A stretch of DNA of 64,000 nt from NCBI RefSeq assembly GCF_032854445.1, contig NC_088306.1:4336373-4400372 (forward strand), read 5' to 3'. The notes beneath the pieces were generated by a model, which was not told the DNA's origin, did not search any database, and saw nothing but the letters and a program-made list of their open reading frames with translations. The stretch comes from Liolophura sinensis (lineage: Eukaryota > Mollusca > Polyplacophora > Chitonida > Chitonidae). The position numbers and the translations under genes were made by a program. Shown here one piece after another: positions 10,980-21,619 of the stretch; the stretch's first letter is position 1, and each line of letters opens with the position of its first letter.

Positions 10980-11380
10980 AATTATTAGAAGGAGTAGAAA
11001 AAAGATTGGATGACAACACTGATATTGGAGAAAATTATGTTTCCAGATAAAGAAGAAAAAATGTATATATAATCCATATATGTAGTTACCATAGTATCTT
11101 ACAGAGGCGGTTGTTTAAGGTTGGTGCAGAGGTTTTCATTTCCCATCACTTAAGCCGGAGACACAGGTTGTAGATTGTATAACTCAAACAGGCGCCAGGG
11201 ATGAGTGAACACTATCGTTCGTGGGCTGGTGGTCGCCACTTTCGTAACGAGCGAGCCTCTCATATCTGAAAAAAAAATTAACAAGGTCTCAATAACGGTC
11301 ATGCCAGCAAACATGACAGCTTGCCAATAAACAATATTTATCTTTTTATTTAACTCTTGCTCAACACCATACTGGAAAAT

Positions 11381-11712
11381 GTTGGATGACCAGATTTCGC
11401 ATGTGAGAATGCTTGATTTGTGCTGTTTGTTGGATGACCAGATTTTGCATGTGAGAATGCTTGATTTGTGCTGTTTGTTGGATGACCAGATTTTGCATGT
11501 GAGAATGCTTGATTTGTGCTGTTTGTTGGATGACCAGATTTCGCATGTGAGAATGCTTGATTTGTGCTGTTTGTTGGATGACCAGATTTCGCATGTGAGA
11601 ATGCTTGATGGTGCTGTTTGCTGGATGACCAGATTTCGCATGTGAGAATGCTTGATTTCTGCTGTTTGTTGGATGACCAGATTTCGCATGTAAGAATGTT
11701 TGCCTAGGTTCA
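11381..11712. repeat. 48-bp minisatellite, 7 units
   Basis: Units beginning GTTGGATGACCAGATTTCGC start at 11381, 11429, 11477, 11525, 11573, 11620 and 11668. Because 48 is a multiple of three, open frames appear on both strands; they are not taken as genes. The second copy of the duplication keeps only two units (45675-45770). Confidence 0.95.
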
Positions 11713-11894
11713 GTCCCGGAAGTAAGAGGTCGTTGTCAGTACAAAGAATTACCAGGTTCTAAAGAGAAAATACACAATACTCATTACGTGTACAAGCATC
11801 GGTATTGGCATACACCAAGATTGTAATCCAACCAATGTGTATGTGAAGGAAGTTTTTTTTTATAGCAAAAAGTATTTTGCCCTCAAAAAGTAGA

Positions 11895-12033
11895 GTCTTC
11901 CAACAACCTGGGGATGGTCGTGGGTTTCCCCCGGGCTCTGCCCGGTTTCCTCCCACCATAACGCTGGCTGCCGTCGTATAAGTGAAATATTCTTGAGTAC
12001 GGCGTAAAACACCAATCAAATAAATCAAATAAA
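11895..12033 (+). mobile_element. 5'-truncated SINE with TSD
   Basis: The 3' half of the SINE, starting near CAACCTGGGGATGGTCGTGG and ending CACCAATCAAATAAATC. It is flanked by TCAAAAAGTAGA at 11883-11894 and 12034-12045, a 12-bp target duplication that shows the truncation happened at insertion. The counterpart is 45947-46076. Confidence 0.9.
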
Positions 12034-12067
12034 TCAAAAAGTAGACACGATATTATGAAAAAGGTTC

Positions 12068-12133
12068 TTCTTTATTTATCTATTTGATCGGTGTTTTACG
12101 TCGTACTTAATTCACTGATATATTCACAAATAA
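12068..12133 (-). mobile_element. SINE tail fragment
   Basis: TTTGATCGGTGTTTTACGTC followed by GTACTTAATTCACTGATATATTC resembles the reverse complement of the SINE tail and is diverged. The counterpart is 46117-46175. Confidence 0.45.
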
Positions 12134-12429
12134 AGACCTTATTTATATCCACAAAGAAATACCTGCTGCAGAAGTAGATCTCGTGCTCCCGAAGTGTTCC
12201 GTGTAAATAACCACAAGTCACCACAATATAATCTTATCTGATCTTATCCTATCTAATCTTATCCCTTGTCTACTTTCTCATTCTGATCAGGCTGTTAACA
12301 AACTGCTAAATATGACAATACCACAGTTAGGCTAGACTCAGTAGGTCGTGTCTGTGACGTTACATAAATCCTGTCATTGACTGATAATCTATGTGCATGT
12401 ATGCATGTGTGGATGTTTGTATGTAGGTC

Positions 12430-12750
12430 TATATATGTACGCTTGGGGGGTTTACTTCGTACTTCGTTGTCATATGGCGAAAAGGAGTCATTAGGTCTAT
12501 GTACATAAACTATGCCTTTACGTGGCAGGGCGAGCTCATGTCGTCAAAGTGTTGCCGCCACTGAAGTATCATACCGAGGATACCAGACATCCGAAACAAT
12601 AACATTGTACTGACAGCGGGCCAGTCAGCACTGTTTCCTTGCTCTGCATATAACCGCAACAAGTACCGTTTTTTAAAATCTTTAGTATGCCCCGGCCCTA
12701 GTTTCTTCCCAGGCGTCGAGGCGGTCGCTGTAACCACTAGGCTACCGAAG
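12430..12750 (+). repeat. dispersed GTGGCAGGGCGAG repeat
   Basis: Core GTGGCAGGGCGAGCTCATGT, then GCCGCCACTGAAGTATCAT and TTGTACTGACAGCGGGCCAG. Recognisable relatives lie at 19140-19345, 21620-21975 and 30575-30720. A leader resembling CGCTTGGGGGGTTTACTTCG precedes it, as at 21630 (GCTTGGGGTTTGGCGTCGTA). It looks like one interspersed repeat family of unknown class. The 75-codon reverse open frame inside is a shadow. The counterpart is 46470-46795. Confidence 0.7.
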
Positions 12751-13072
12751 TAATCTGCCGGTGAACTAAGTATTCCCGAGGCCTGGTCCCATTCTATTGT
12801 TTTTGTGTAATCGTTTTTAATCGTGAAAAATTGTGCAAGTAAATTGCAGTTAACATCACTGCATTTTTGTTACCTAATTCTGCTTAAGTTGTGACGCAAA
12901 GAAAGCCTAAGTTGCTAAGTTACCTCTCTTGCACAGGATGGTTTGTGTTCAGTTTTGCTTTGCACAAATTGCCAGTACACAATATTTCCTTATGTGACCA
13001 CATTGTTGATAACAGTAACATCATTTCAACGGTTGACACCAGTACTACACTATTTTGAATTTTCAGCTCTAC

Positions 13073-13227
13073 CTAAGGATATTTTCTAAAAGTTCTCTCG
13101 ATAGATGTTTGCAATGTGTCTGGAGCCTATTGATTTCCTTACCGATGTCTCTCACAAGCTGTACATACACGAATTCATGTTGGGGGTAACTTCTTAAATT
13201 GTATTTCCAGTCTAGAACGAACCCCAG
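13073..13227 (-). CDS. downstream exon of DED gene, copy 1
   Basis: A pyrimidine-rich acceptor region (CATTCTTTTTTACTTTCGGCCGAG) ends at 13228, and 155 bp then stay open to a donor CTTAG|GTAGAG. The residues LGFVLDWKYNLRSYPQHEF and then VRDIGKEINRLQTHCKHLSR look like real protein ending in an amphipathic helix. The frame is also open upstream to 13326. Phase out is 2. The counterpart is 47194-47348, with one residue change and one silent change. Confidence 0.5.
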
Positions 13228-16200
13228 CTCGGCCGAAAGTAAAAAAGAATGTGCAGTTGTTTTAGCGTACTGGTTATTTTCTGATGTTCCTATGTGATAT
13301 GTTTGGACCTTTTCTTGAGCGGATCGTCACAACCTGACAGAAGCGATCATAAAGTAAGAAAATCAGAAACCTATGAGAAAGTTAACAATATTCTTAACGA
13401 TTTGTGTGTGTTACTATAGCTCTTACTGTAAGGTCTCCACTCGGCTTTGCAAAAATTTATTTTCGTCCATTAGTCGTTTCAGTTCTTGTAATGACAGGTC
13501 CTCGCTTTCTTTAGGAAGGGGGCTAGAAACGCCTTTACCTGGAAGGTCTAAATGAAAGAGAAAATGGACGAAAATGCATTGACATGTTTGAGTGGCATTT
13601 AGAAGTTTTGACGGATGTACACGGGAAAGTCTTTCTCATAGATATACAGCTTCTTGGTTTATCTACACCACGTTTCGACGTAGTTACTAACATCGTTATC
13701 AAGAGATGTTAACAGTTAGCAGATGTAGTTACTAACGTCGTTATCACTTGATAGTGATATTAGTAAATACATCGAAACGTCATGTTAATAAACCCAAGAA
13801 GCTGTATATCTATAAGAAAGACTTTCCCTGTGAAAATGCATTGCTCAGTAAAACTGGGGCGACAGATTGTCTTTAGTCGCGGAAAGGCAGAATATACATG
13901 AGAAAAAGACCATGCAGTGGGATGGGTATTAAGCTTCTCGGCCTGTTTTTACAAAGAGATGATTGTAGCTGCAATCGATAGTAGGCCATAGGTCTGAGTA
14001 TACAATTGATTGTAAAATTAAGTTACGCCACTTGCACAAAGGAGTAAGGGGATTGTTATCTTGGACTCGTACATAAAGGCGGCCTGTGTAAAAGGACAAT
14101 GTACCGGTCAATAACTTTTCGTGTCTTTATTTTCAAAAGAGTTCTACATCATAATGATTCAGTGTTGAACAACAACAACTTGTTAAAAAATGCGCGTAGC
14201 ATCCGGGCACTTCGCTCGAACGAGAAACATAATATGGGAAGGTATAGGGAAATGGACAACACTGGACGGTATTCAGAGATATACAGCTGATAATAACCAT
14301 CAACCATAGTATGTAAGACAAGAGAACAATGTACACAGCATATCTAAATTGTGAACGTCAACAAAACCTGGTTTTGAACTTATGAGGTCGTGCAGCGAGA
14401 GTTTTGCACGTACTCCCATGCTATATAGACAATGTCTTCACCGCCCAGTGTGAGCGAGTATGCGTGCTGGCGGAAGTAAAACGGAAAAATTCCCGGATGC
14501 TCGCGGTGTCGAATTGCACATCTTTGCAAACCGAAAACTGAGACAGAACTAACAGTCCATTGTATTTAACATTAATTTTAGGGCAATTGTAAATATTTAC
14601 AACTGGGTCGATAATAGCCAACAATCCCTTCGTGCAAGATTATGTCGACTGATAGCTTGGTCTACTTCTTTCCAAGAAGGTGTTGAACACAGATGTGGAA
14701 ATTGGTCATTATGACCATTACCATCAAATATTATGGATGTTCCAGGTCATAATGGTTGATGGTAATTGTCATAATAACCAATTTACATAACATTGTTCAA
14801 CACTTTCTATCAACGATTGGCATGTCAAAGCCTGTTACGACGACAAGATTTATTTAAGATTTCCATTAGCTACATTTCCACGCGCATTTCATCACTCGTC
14901 AAGCGTTTTACAGAAGACTTCAGCTTGTATGATTTATATTTGATGGATAACCTACCTGTTAGATCAATGTCCTCCCCATCTATTTTGCAGGTGTCCATTC
15001 CTTGTGACATCAACCACTCGCTGTTCAAAGGGACATGTTTCCGCAACATTTCAGTGCTTAATTCGGGGATCATGAGAATGATGTTAAAGCTGTCTGTAAC
15101 CTCCACGCCTGCCAGCGATACAAACTCTAACGGCACTTTAAGCCATCTAGCGACGTTAGACTGTAACTCTTCAACTGTTTTCCTGTTGACCTTCCCTTTG
15201 ACGTGAAACGTCACATATCTGCAATCCTTTGCTGCCAAAGAAAGCAATCACAGATATGTTATTCACTGAAACTGGACAGAATTTGAGGGGAGCCAAAGCT
15301 CACAATGGTAAAACGAATGTCAATAGCACGTCATTTTTACGACAGAATTTTAACAAATCTGAAAAGTTGTTATCGTTACTAACATGCATATATAATTCTG
15401 TATATAGGTGATATTTTAGAACTGTTTTCACCAACTGACGTAGGTGGTTTTTAAATAGCTGTGTATGTTTACCTGGGATCGGATTAGGTGTATGCACGTA
15501 AAGCACATCCCCCTGTTCTTCAGCAAACTCTACCGCTCTTTGGAATAGATCTTTCCTATTAATGTGCCACAAAAGGCTCTGCAGAACCATAATGCTATTG
15601 ACGTTCACGTAACCATTTTCCATGAGTAGTTTAAAGAGACTCAGGGAAGTTGGTTTGCCATCTAAATCACGTCGCCTCATACCAAAGAATCCTGAAAGAA
15701 TATTGCATGCTCTTCCACACTTATACACACACAATTGTTGTTCAAGGCTGGACAAAGCAATAGTTCGAAGAGTTAAATGTAAAAATACTTTATACATTTT
15801 ATGTCAAAGAAGTGCGTATCTCATTGCTATGCCCTTCTCTGCCAGGGGCTTCCTGGTTTTCTCCCACTACAACGCTGGCCGCATTCGTATAAATGAAATA
15901 TTCTTCAGTCCGGCTTACTGTTTTTTTAAAATTTCCAATGTCAAATAAATAAATAAATAAAACCTCTAATTTTATTTCATTTATTATTAAACGATACGTT
16001 GTGTATTTGCATAAATGCATGGTGGAAGTGAATAAGTACAATTCTTGTCACTGAAACTCAATGTTTGACGCTTGTATACGAATGTCTGTTTCGATTAATA
16101 TACAAATGACTTCATGGCAGGAAAGGCGACCTCATAAAGTTTTCGTCAACTTATATATACTTTCATATAGCAGAGATCTAATAAGGGCTTGAGGGTAGAA

Positions 16201-16349
16201 AACCAAACACTCATGGCGGCATATACTTTACCTCTCATGTAAAACACAATATCCTCCAAGTTTTTATCTGTCATATCATCGGCGATTTGTTCGATGAAAA
16301 CTCTAAGTGCGTGATCCCTCGGTGCGGGAGGAAGTGTTGACACGGCCAT
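13073..16349 (-). CDS. DED-domain host gene, copy 1 (multi-exon)
   Basis: Exons inferred on the minus strand from open frame, splice sites and matching phase: 16232-16349, 15341-15691, 14956-15231, possibly 14442-14537, 13427-13547 and 13073-13227. The first two together encode a complete death effector domain. The last recognised exons are a charged, helix-rich stretch. The first four junctions are all phase 1. The join between 13427-13547 (ends phase 2) and 13073-13227 (starts phase 0) does not match, so an exon is missing or a boundary is wrong. DED proteins bind other DEDs and usually act as cytosolic adaptors for caspase-8-type proteases or in innate signalling; that role is inferred from the family. 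The downstream end of the gene is not seen. Compared with copy 2 it has lost the start of a possible further exon near 13045. Confidence 0.65.
13427..13547 (-). CDS. coiled-coil-like exon of DED gene, copy 1
   Basis: The acceptor TCTTTCATTTAG|ACCTT and the donor TTACA|GTAAGA bound 121 bp. In phase 1 they read LPGKGVSSPLPKESEDLSLQ and then ELKRLMDENKFLQSRVETL, a heptad-like, charged helical segment typical of a short coiled coil. The frame is kept in copy 2 (47547-47667), which has two conservative residue changes. Confidence 0.6.
13619..13832. repeat. long inverted repeat with GAAACGT motifs
   Basis: The left arm (13619-13693: GGGAAAGTCTTTCTCATAGA... then CCACGTTTCGACGTAGTTAC) pairs with the right arm (13755-13832: GTAAATACATCGAAACGTCA ... 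CTATAAGAAAGACTTTCCC). Both arms contain the motif GATA...TCGAAACGT, also found in the tail of the Penelope-like element at 26844-26877. It lies in an intron of the DED gene. The counterpart is 47739-47952. Confidence 0.75.
14442..14537 (-). CDS. possible exon 4 of DED gene, copy 1
   Basis: A strong acceptor TTCTGTCTCAG|TTTTC and a weaker donor GGGCG|GTGAAG bound 96 bp that are phase 1-1 and would join exon 3 to the exon at 13427-13547 without a frame change. All three frames are open over this short stretch, so coding is not proven. The counterpart is about 48622-48717. Confidence 0.3.
14675..14808. mobile_element. 134-bp hairpin element (MITE-like)
   Basis: Nearly the whole element is one inverted repeat. 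The left arm starts AGAAGGTGTTGAACACAGAT and runs to CATTACCATCAA; the right arm runs from TTGATGGTAATTGTCATAAT to TGTTCAACACTTTCT. The arms are about 51 bp with few mismatches. It lies in an intron of the DED gene, between 14537 and 14956. The superfamily is not determined and no clear target duplication was seen. The counterpart is 48855-48988. Confidence 0.75.
14956..15231 (-). CDS. exon 3 of DED gene, unknown domain, copy 1
   Basis: The acceptor TTTCTTTGGCAG|CAAAG and the donor AACAG|GTAGGT enclose 276 bp in phase 1-1. The encoded ~92 residues alternate strand-like and helix-like stretches: YVTFHVKGKVNRKTVEELQS, then WLKVPLEFVSLAGVEVTDSF, NIILMIPELSTEML and a 'EWLMSQGMDTCKIDGEDI' ending. 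I cannot name the domain. From memory, similar beta-alpha segments follow death-fold domains in uncharacterised lophotrochozoan proteins; this is an impression only. Five differences from copy 2, three of them amino-acid changing. Confidence 0.7.
15341..15691 (-). CDS. DED exon 2 (helices 3-6), copy 1
   Basis: The acceptor ATTCTTTCAG|GATTC is followed by 351 bp open in phase 1 and a donor GTAAAA. The sequence LFKLLMENGYVNVNSIMVLQ and then LLWHINRKDLFQRAVEF match DED helices 4-6, including the RxDL motif (RKDL) that forms part of the DED charge triad. After the DED come about 60 residues of mixed helical, basic sequence ending SDLLKFC. The phase fits both neighbours exactly. Copy 2 differs at 3 positions (2 change residues). 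Confidence 0.8.
15838..15955 (+). mobile_element. diverged SINE 3' part
   Basis: CTTCCTGGTTTTCTCCCACT, then ACAACGCTGGCCGCATTCGT and AAATGAAATATTCTTCAGTC, follow the SINE body and tail with many changes, ending in AAATAAATAAATAA. It lies upstream of DED exon 2, in intron 1. The counterpart is 50020-50140. Confidence 0.7.
16232..16349 (-). CDS. DED exon 1 (helices 1-2), copy 1
   Basis: 39 codons plus one base. Translation starts MAVSTLPPAPRDHALRVF, with a good initiation context (ACGATGG). The part LRVFIEQIADDMTDKNLEDI has the pattern of DED helices 1-2 (compare the 'LT...EL..LKFL' signature). The exon ends ATGAGAG|GTAAAG, a strong donor, in phase 1. An in-frame ATG upstream at 16445 is possible, but the residues between have no DED-like character, so the ATG at 16349 is preferred. 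It differs from copy 2 at 8 of 118 bases, all changing the amino acid. Confidence 0.75.
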
Positions 16350-16719
16350 CGTGAGGGTATGTGTATATCTGTGAAGTAGATTGCCCACATTCCTGATAAG
16401 GTAACAAAAACTTCTCCGAAACGGGAACTGGAAATTCACCAACAAACAGACTTTCGGCTCAGTCTTAACAGGGTCAAAAACATGCGTAGTGACGCATTAT
16501 ACAAATAAAGATGACTTTTGAAGAGGTACGAGGAAAGTACAAAGTGTTAGGCGGGTGAAAGCCTGAACTCGCTGATGGTGTGTGGTTACTTGAGGCACTT
16601 ATACAAATGTGGAGCATTTTGCTCAGTCTGTTGATAGCCTGAAAAGCATAGTATTATTGGAAATAGTCTGTTTATGCCCGTGTGATTCTTGAAATGCTCA
16701 GCAAGTGGCAAGCAGTAAG

Positions 16720-17190
16720 TGGCAATAGTGTCAGAAGTGGGAATGGTGTCAGAAGTGACGATAGTGTCAGAAGTGGGAATGGTGTCAGAAGTGACGATAG
16801 TGTCAGGAGTGGGAATGGTGTCAGGAGTGGGAATGGTGTCAGAAGTGACGATAGTGTCAGGAGTGGGAATGGTGTCAGAAGTGACGATAGTGTCAGGAGT
16901 GGGAATGGTGTCAGAAGTGACAATAGTGTCAGGAGTGGGAATGGTGTCAGAAGTGACAATAGTGTCAGGAGTGGGAATGGTGTCAGAAGTGACAATAGTG
17001 TCAGAATTGGGAATGGTATCAGAAGTGACAATAGTGTCAGAAGTGCTAATGGTGTCAGAAGTGACTATAGTGTCAGAAGTGGGAATGATGTCAGAAGAGG
17101 GAATGGTGTCAGTAGTGGGCACAGGTTCAAAAGTGACAATGATATCAGAGGTGAGAATGTCAGAAGTGAGAATGGTGTCAAAAGTTGGAA
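16720..17190. repeat. 36-bp minisatellite upstream of DED gene
   Basis: Units of two near-identical 18-bp halves: AGTGGGAATGGTGTCAG and AAGTGACGATAGTGTCAG. About 13 units. Open frames of 119-194 codons exist on both strands because the period is a multiple of three. They include a T/S/D/I/P repeat on the minus strand. The array lies about 0.37 kb 5' of the DED start. Copy 2 (50905-51290) is shorter by roughly two to three units. Confidence 0.95.
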
Positions 17191-17199
17191 TTGTGTCCT

Positions 17200-17640
17200 C
17201 TTTTCTAACTGTGAAAAATTTTTACTATGGAAATATACAAAATTAACGCATAGAGAATGGGCTTGATTTGATTCTAATTTGCTATAACACATCTAGAATC
17301 TACATGGGACTATGCCTATTTGTAAACTTTTCGTTAGGCAGAAAAGTGGTAAATGAGCTTTCATAAAGACCAGACGTGATTTATATTGCTTGTACGCACA
17401 CAAGCACAAATATACTGATAATCAGTGATAATGTTATGAGGTGATGACGTGCTGTATGCATAAAATAGTAGGACGGAAATGGAAAATGTTAGTATTAAGT
17501 TTACCTTTAGTATATATTGTACAGCTATGTAATTCTCTAGAACTTGATCACGCAATTCGGTCTATAACTGAACTTCTAGGCACAACAATGTAAAACGCAT
17601 TTACTGTTGGATTACGGTAGTGACTTTAAACAATCTCTTT
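17200..17640. other. no recognised feature
   Basis: A/T-rich sequence without a convincing open frame or repeat. The counterpart is ~51305-51745. Confidence 0.55.
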
Positions 17641-18457
17641 TGATTTGAAAACAAGTCGATTTAAAATTAAATCAGTTCACGTCAAATGTCTGCTGTCAGT
17701 TATTCTTTTACAAGGGCGTGATAGGAAGAGGCCGAGAAGAGCTTTAGATGATGTAGATATCAACAAATCATATACTAATGAGAAGTGCTTTTGACATGTC
17801 TACATAAAAATGTGTCAAATAAGAAACAGTGGTGCACAAAGTTCAGTTCGGGGGTTATAAATGACACGTCATCGTTACAGATTACATGCTCCGGCCCTCA
17901 CTGACACTAATCTGTCATGATGGATGATGTGACAGGTAATAGATGTATAAAGTAGTGTGTATGCTTGAGGTTTTACGTCGTACTTATAATTTTTCACCCG
18001 CATGACGACGAAAGAGCACTGATTGAGTATTACTGCCACAGAGACATTTTAGCTTGTTGACGCACTATAAATTTCTGCATTGTTAATTTGCACGCGGTTA
18101 AAATATTTTAGAATGGTGCTAGATTTGGATAGAACTGAAACCTTTTTGCCAGTTTTGCCATCCCCCCCCCCCCGCCTCCCCCCGCCAGACATTCTGGTGA
18201 TCAGACATTCTGTTAAAATTGAGAGAAGAATTTTTTCAGTGTATGCATGTTCCACAATGGTTATCAAACGAGTCACGGGAAACGGATCACGGTTTTTTTT
18301 TTTCAGTACTTGTCTGACTCGCAAACATTTTCTTGTTTTTTCATTTTAGCAATCTGGACCTTTGAGCACACAGACGAGCTGTGGAATTAACGACATAAGC
18401 AGACAGAATTACGGCTGCATTTAGTCGTTGTATCAATCAGTTATATTCAGTTTCACG

Positions 18458-18947
<490 letters not shown>

Positions 18948-19139
18948 TCTGAAGGTGAAAATGTTTGGGTGTAATATACATTTTCACTGATCTAGTACTT
19001 TGCTTAGGGAACCTGAGGCTTTGTTGACTAGTAAAAAGCCACGGATCCCACTAATTGCTGTCTGAGCCTTCAGAGATTAGGACAAGGAAACAGAACGGGT
19101 TGGTCTGGTTTTAGTACAATGGGAAAACAAGCTGGACGA

Positions 19140-19345
19140 ACTGGACGAAGTCACTAGGTCTGTGCACATTAAATGTGTCTTCTTGTGGCAGGGAGAGTCT
19201 ATGCCGCCAAAGTGCTGCCGCCAGAGAAGAATCATGCCGAAGACACCAGGCATGACACCCCACCAAGTCACAATATACTGACACCGGGCAAACCAATCCT
19301 GTTGCCTTGCTCTAGCCCCTCAGTGCTCAGCGCCAAGCGAAGCCT
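19140..19345 (+). repeat. dispersed GTGGCAGGGCGAG repeat
   Basis: CTTGTGGCAGGGAGAGTCTA, then GCCGCCAAAGTGCTGCCGCC and ATATACTGACACCGGGCAAA. This is one of the best-preserved members of the family in the window. The counterpart is 53050-53260. Confidence 0.75.
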
Positions 19346-19379
19346 TGAGTACCATTTTTAAAGTCTTTGATATAACTCG

Positions 19380-19586
19380 ACCCTCTTATACGACGGCGGC
19401 CGGCACTTTGATCCGGAAAAATACCCGCCCAAAGCCCTGAGAAAACTCACGACCATCCGCAAGTGGCTGAGAGACCTGCCGACGTACGGTCGGAGAAGAA
19501 GCCAGCATGACCCCATTGGTGAGAGTCTTCTGGATCGTTGCGTCGCGTTGGCATGCTAACCCCCCTCGGCCACGGAGGCCCCATGG
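19380..19586 (-). mobile_element. SINE, reverse, lacking tail
   Basis: The reverse complement of the SINE from TTATACGACGGCGGCCGGCA to TGGCATGCTAACC and GGCCACGGAGGCCCC. It lacks the extreme 3' tail. Copy 1 also lacks about 22 bp (AGCTGGACTTTCAACTCACA and neighbours) that copy 2 retains (53288-53515). Confidence 0.85.
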
Positions 19587-19814
19587 TGTAACTATAAACT
19601 CAACCCGAGTACGGGGATGTCCTGGCTAGAGTGTTATCACCAACTGACCCTTCAATATCGGAGAGTTAACCTCGCCCGCTGGTTAGTTAGCCGCGCCCAT
19701 TTGACAAGACGTGGATAATTTTTATTAGATCCCCCACAGAATGTACCATTGTATCTGGTAGAGAAGAATGCTGGCAGTATGGATAGTCAGTATTGACGCG
19801 GGCATTCAAAAATA

Positions 19815-19850
19815 AAGTAATATTTTTGAGTATGGTGTAAAACACCAATG
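19815..19850 (+). mobile_element. SINE tail fragment
   Basis: GTAATATTTTTGAGTATGGT followed by GTAAAACACCAAT is a diverged SINE tail. The counterpart is about 53748-53783. Confidence 0.5.
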
Positions 19851-19859
19851 CTATTACCC

Positions 19860-21380
19860 TCCCTGTTTTGGTAACGCTATTACGTGTGAAGAAGGCGATC
19901 AAAGACTATAAATCTCATGTTGGACTCGCACTTGCAAAAAACTTGCCCAATGCCTATACGGAACGGACAAGGGATGTTGTTTTCGTTGACAAAAAATCAT
20001 CGGTTACCGATGACACATGCCAGATGTCCCAGGGTAATTTCTCGTAACAGCGTTATGCACTGTTCATTTCATTCTCGGCGAACGCGGCAGACGTCGCAGA
20101 AAGGTTCAACTTTGTAAGCCGTGTGTAGCAGACGAAATGTACACGTCTGGTAGCAGTGTTCATTTGCCGGTGAGAAAAGTGTCATCGTCAAAGTTTACAA
20201 AATAGATCCGCACCTACGACTGTTACACCTTTAAGACAATTTGCTGATTCTTACAGTCGCATTTGTAATCAATTCCATACTCGTTTAAAATCAGTCATCA
20301 TTATACAGGTTAGTGCCCCTCTTGTTTAGAAGCAATGATTTCACCTGGAGTGTGTGAGGTTGTTGGTCTGGTGGGATCTTCCATAACCACTTAGTATGGT
20401 TTTGAAATTGATAACATGACCATTTTTTATTCCAACACTTAATATCCACATAACTTGTTTTATTGGAGGTTACAGAATAGAAATAATGTTCCAGCTTTGA
20501 GTGTCTAGCAACAATTTTACAGTCAATAAAATGTATGAGCTTAAAAAAGTTTAGATATCTGCCTACGCTTTCGACCTAAAATAATAACCACGCCCACTTT
20601 ACAGCCTGTAAAACTGTTGCTAGAGACTTATAGCAGGAATATTCTTTCTTATAAAAACGTCATCTGTTGCTCAGCGGACATTATCTGAGAGATCAAGACA
20701 ATAAGTCGATCTCTTTCATTCATAAGCAAAATTAGGCCGTTGGTCGAATTTTATACATGAGGTAGATACGGTTTGGATTTTCTATAGTAAATACATTAGA
20801 AAAATCAGAAGAAAAGGCATCATATGTCAAAAGTAGGTTTGTAACAGTAGACGTTTTCGTAATCTCAAAAAGATTATCAAGGTGTTTAGATTTGACGGCG
20901 TCATCTCCAAGCTGTTCTGCAGAACTGGACCTGCCACCGGACAGAATTCAGACAAATATTTTCCAAAATCAAAAAAAGAAAAAACACGGAAAAGACAAAC
21001 TTCATAACATTGTTTACAACCATATTAAATTTACTTCTAAAAAAACCCTTGAAAATTAAACTTCTAAATTACTTGATGAATTACACATGTTTTCTGGCCA
21101 ACTGAACATAGAAGAAGAAGAAGAAGAGGTACAATAGTTGTTATTGACTTACCAGCAGACAGCCGCGATCAAGGGACGGTGACATCTGAGTGAAATCTGA
21201 CGTCATTCAGCTTTATATAATGCAATAACACCTGACCGAGGGGCGTTGACGAACCACTCGGCTGTAAAATGTCTGAATATTTTGTCCAGTCGTGATTTTC
21301 AACCATTATGGGGACGACGTATCAATAGCCATTTAATGAAACGGGGTGTGGCTAGTTTACTCTCTGGTCCTTTGATTGGA
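19860..21380. other. no recognised feature
   Basis: About 1.5 kb without a recognisable element. There are small open frames (66 codons at 19917-20117, slightly longer in copy 2) and a short (GAA)n run near 21110. The counterpart is 53790-55310. Confidence 0.55.
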
Positions 21381-21619
21381 TGAACAGCCTCCAATGTTTG
21401 CTGTCAGTCATTCTGTCACAAGCACGCGACTAGAAGAGAAACGATATAGATATCAACAAAAATTAAATCACTTTCGTCATTTGTAAACCAAAATGTGACA
21501 AACCATGGAGCATAAAGTTCAGTTAGGATGATATCTGGCACTTGAGTCTTAAATATAATTAGCTGTGCACCGCTCTTCGATGACTCTAATTTTTAATGAT
21601 GATGTAACATACATAAAAA

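Noticed and set aside
12510-12737. 75-codon reverse frame
   Set aside because: It is antisense to the dispersed GTGGCAGGGCGAG repeat, with relatives elsewhere in the window that lack the frame.
14133-14336. Minus-strand 67-codon frame in the DED gene region
   Set aside because: Copy 2 carries a ~59-bp length difference inside it and no splice sites of the right phase flank it.
16586-17266. Long open frames on both strands with TSDTIPTPDTIV-type repeats
   Set aside because: 36-bp minisatellite; both strands open together, and no splice or start context links it to the DED gene.
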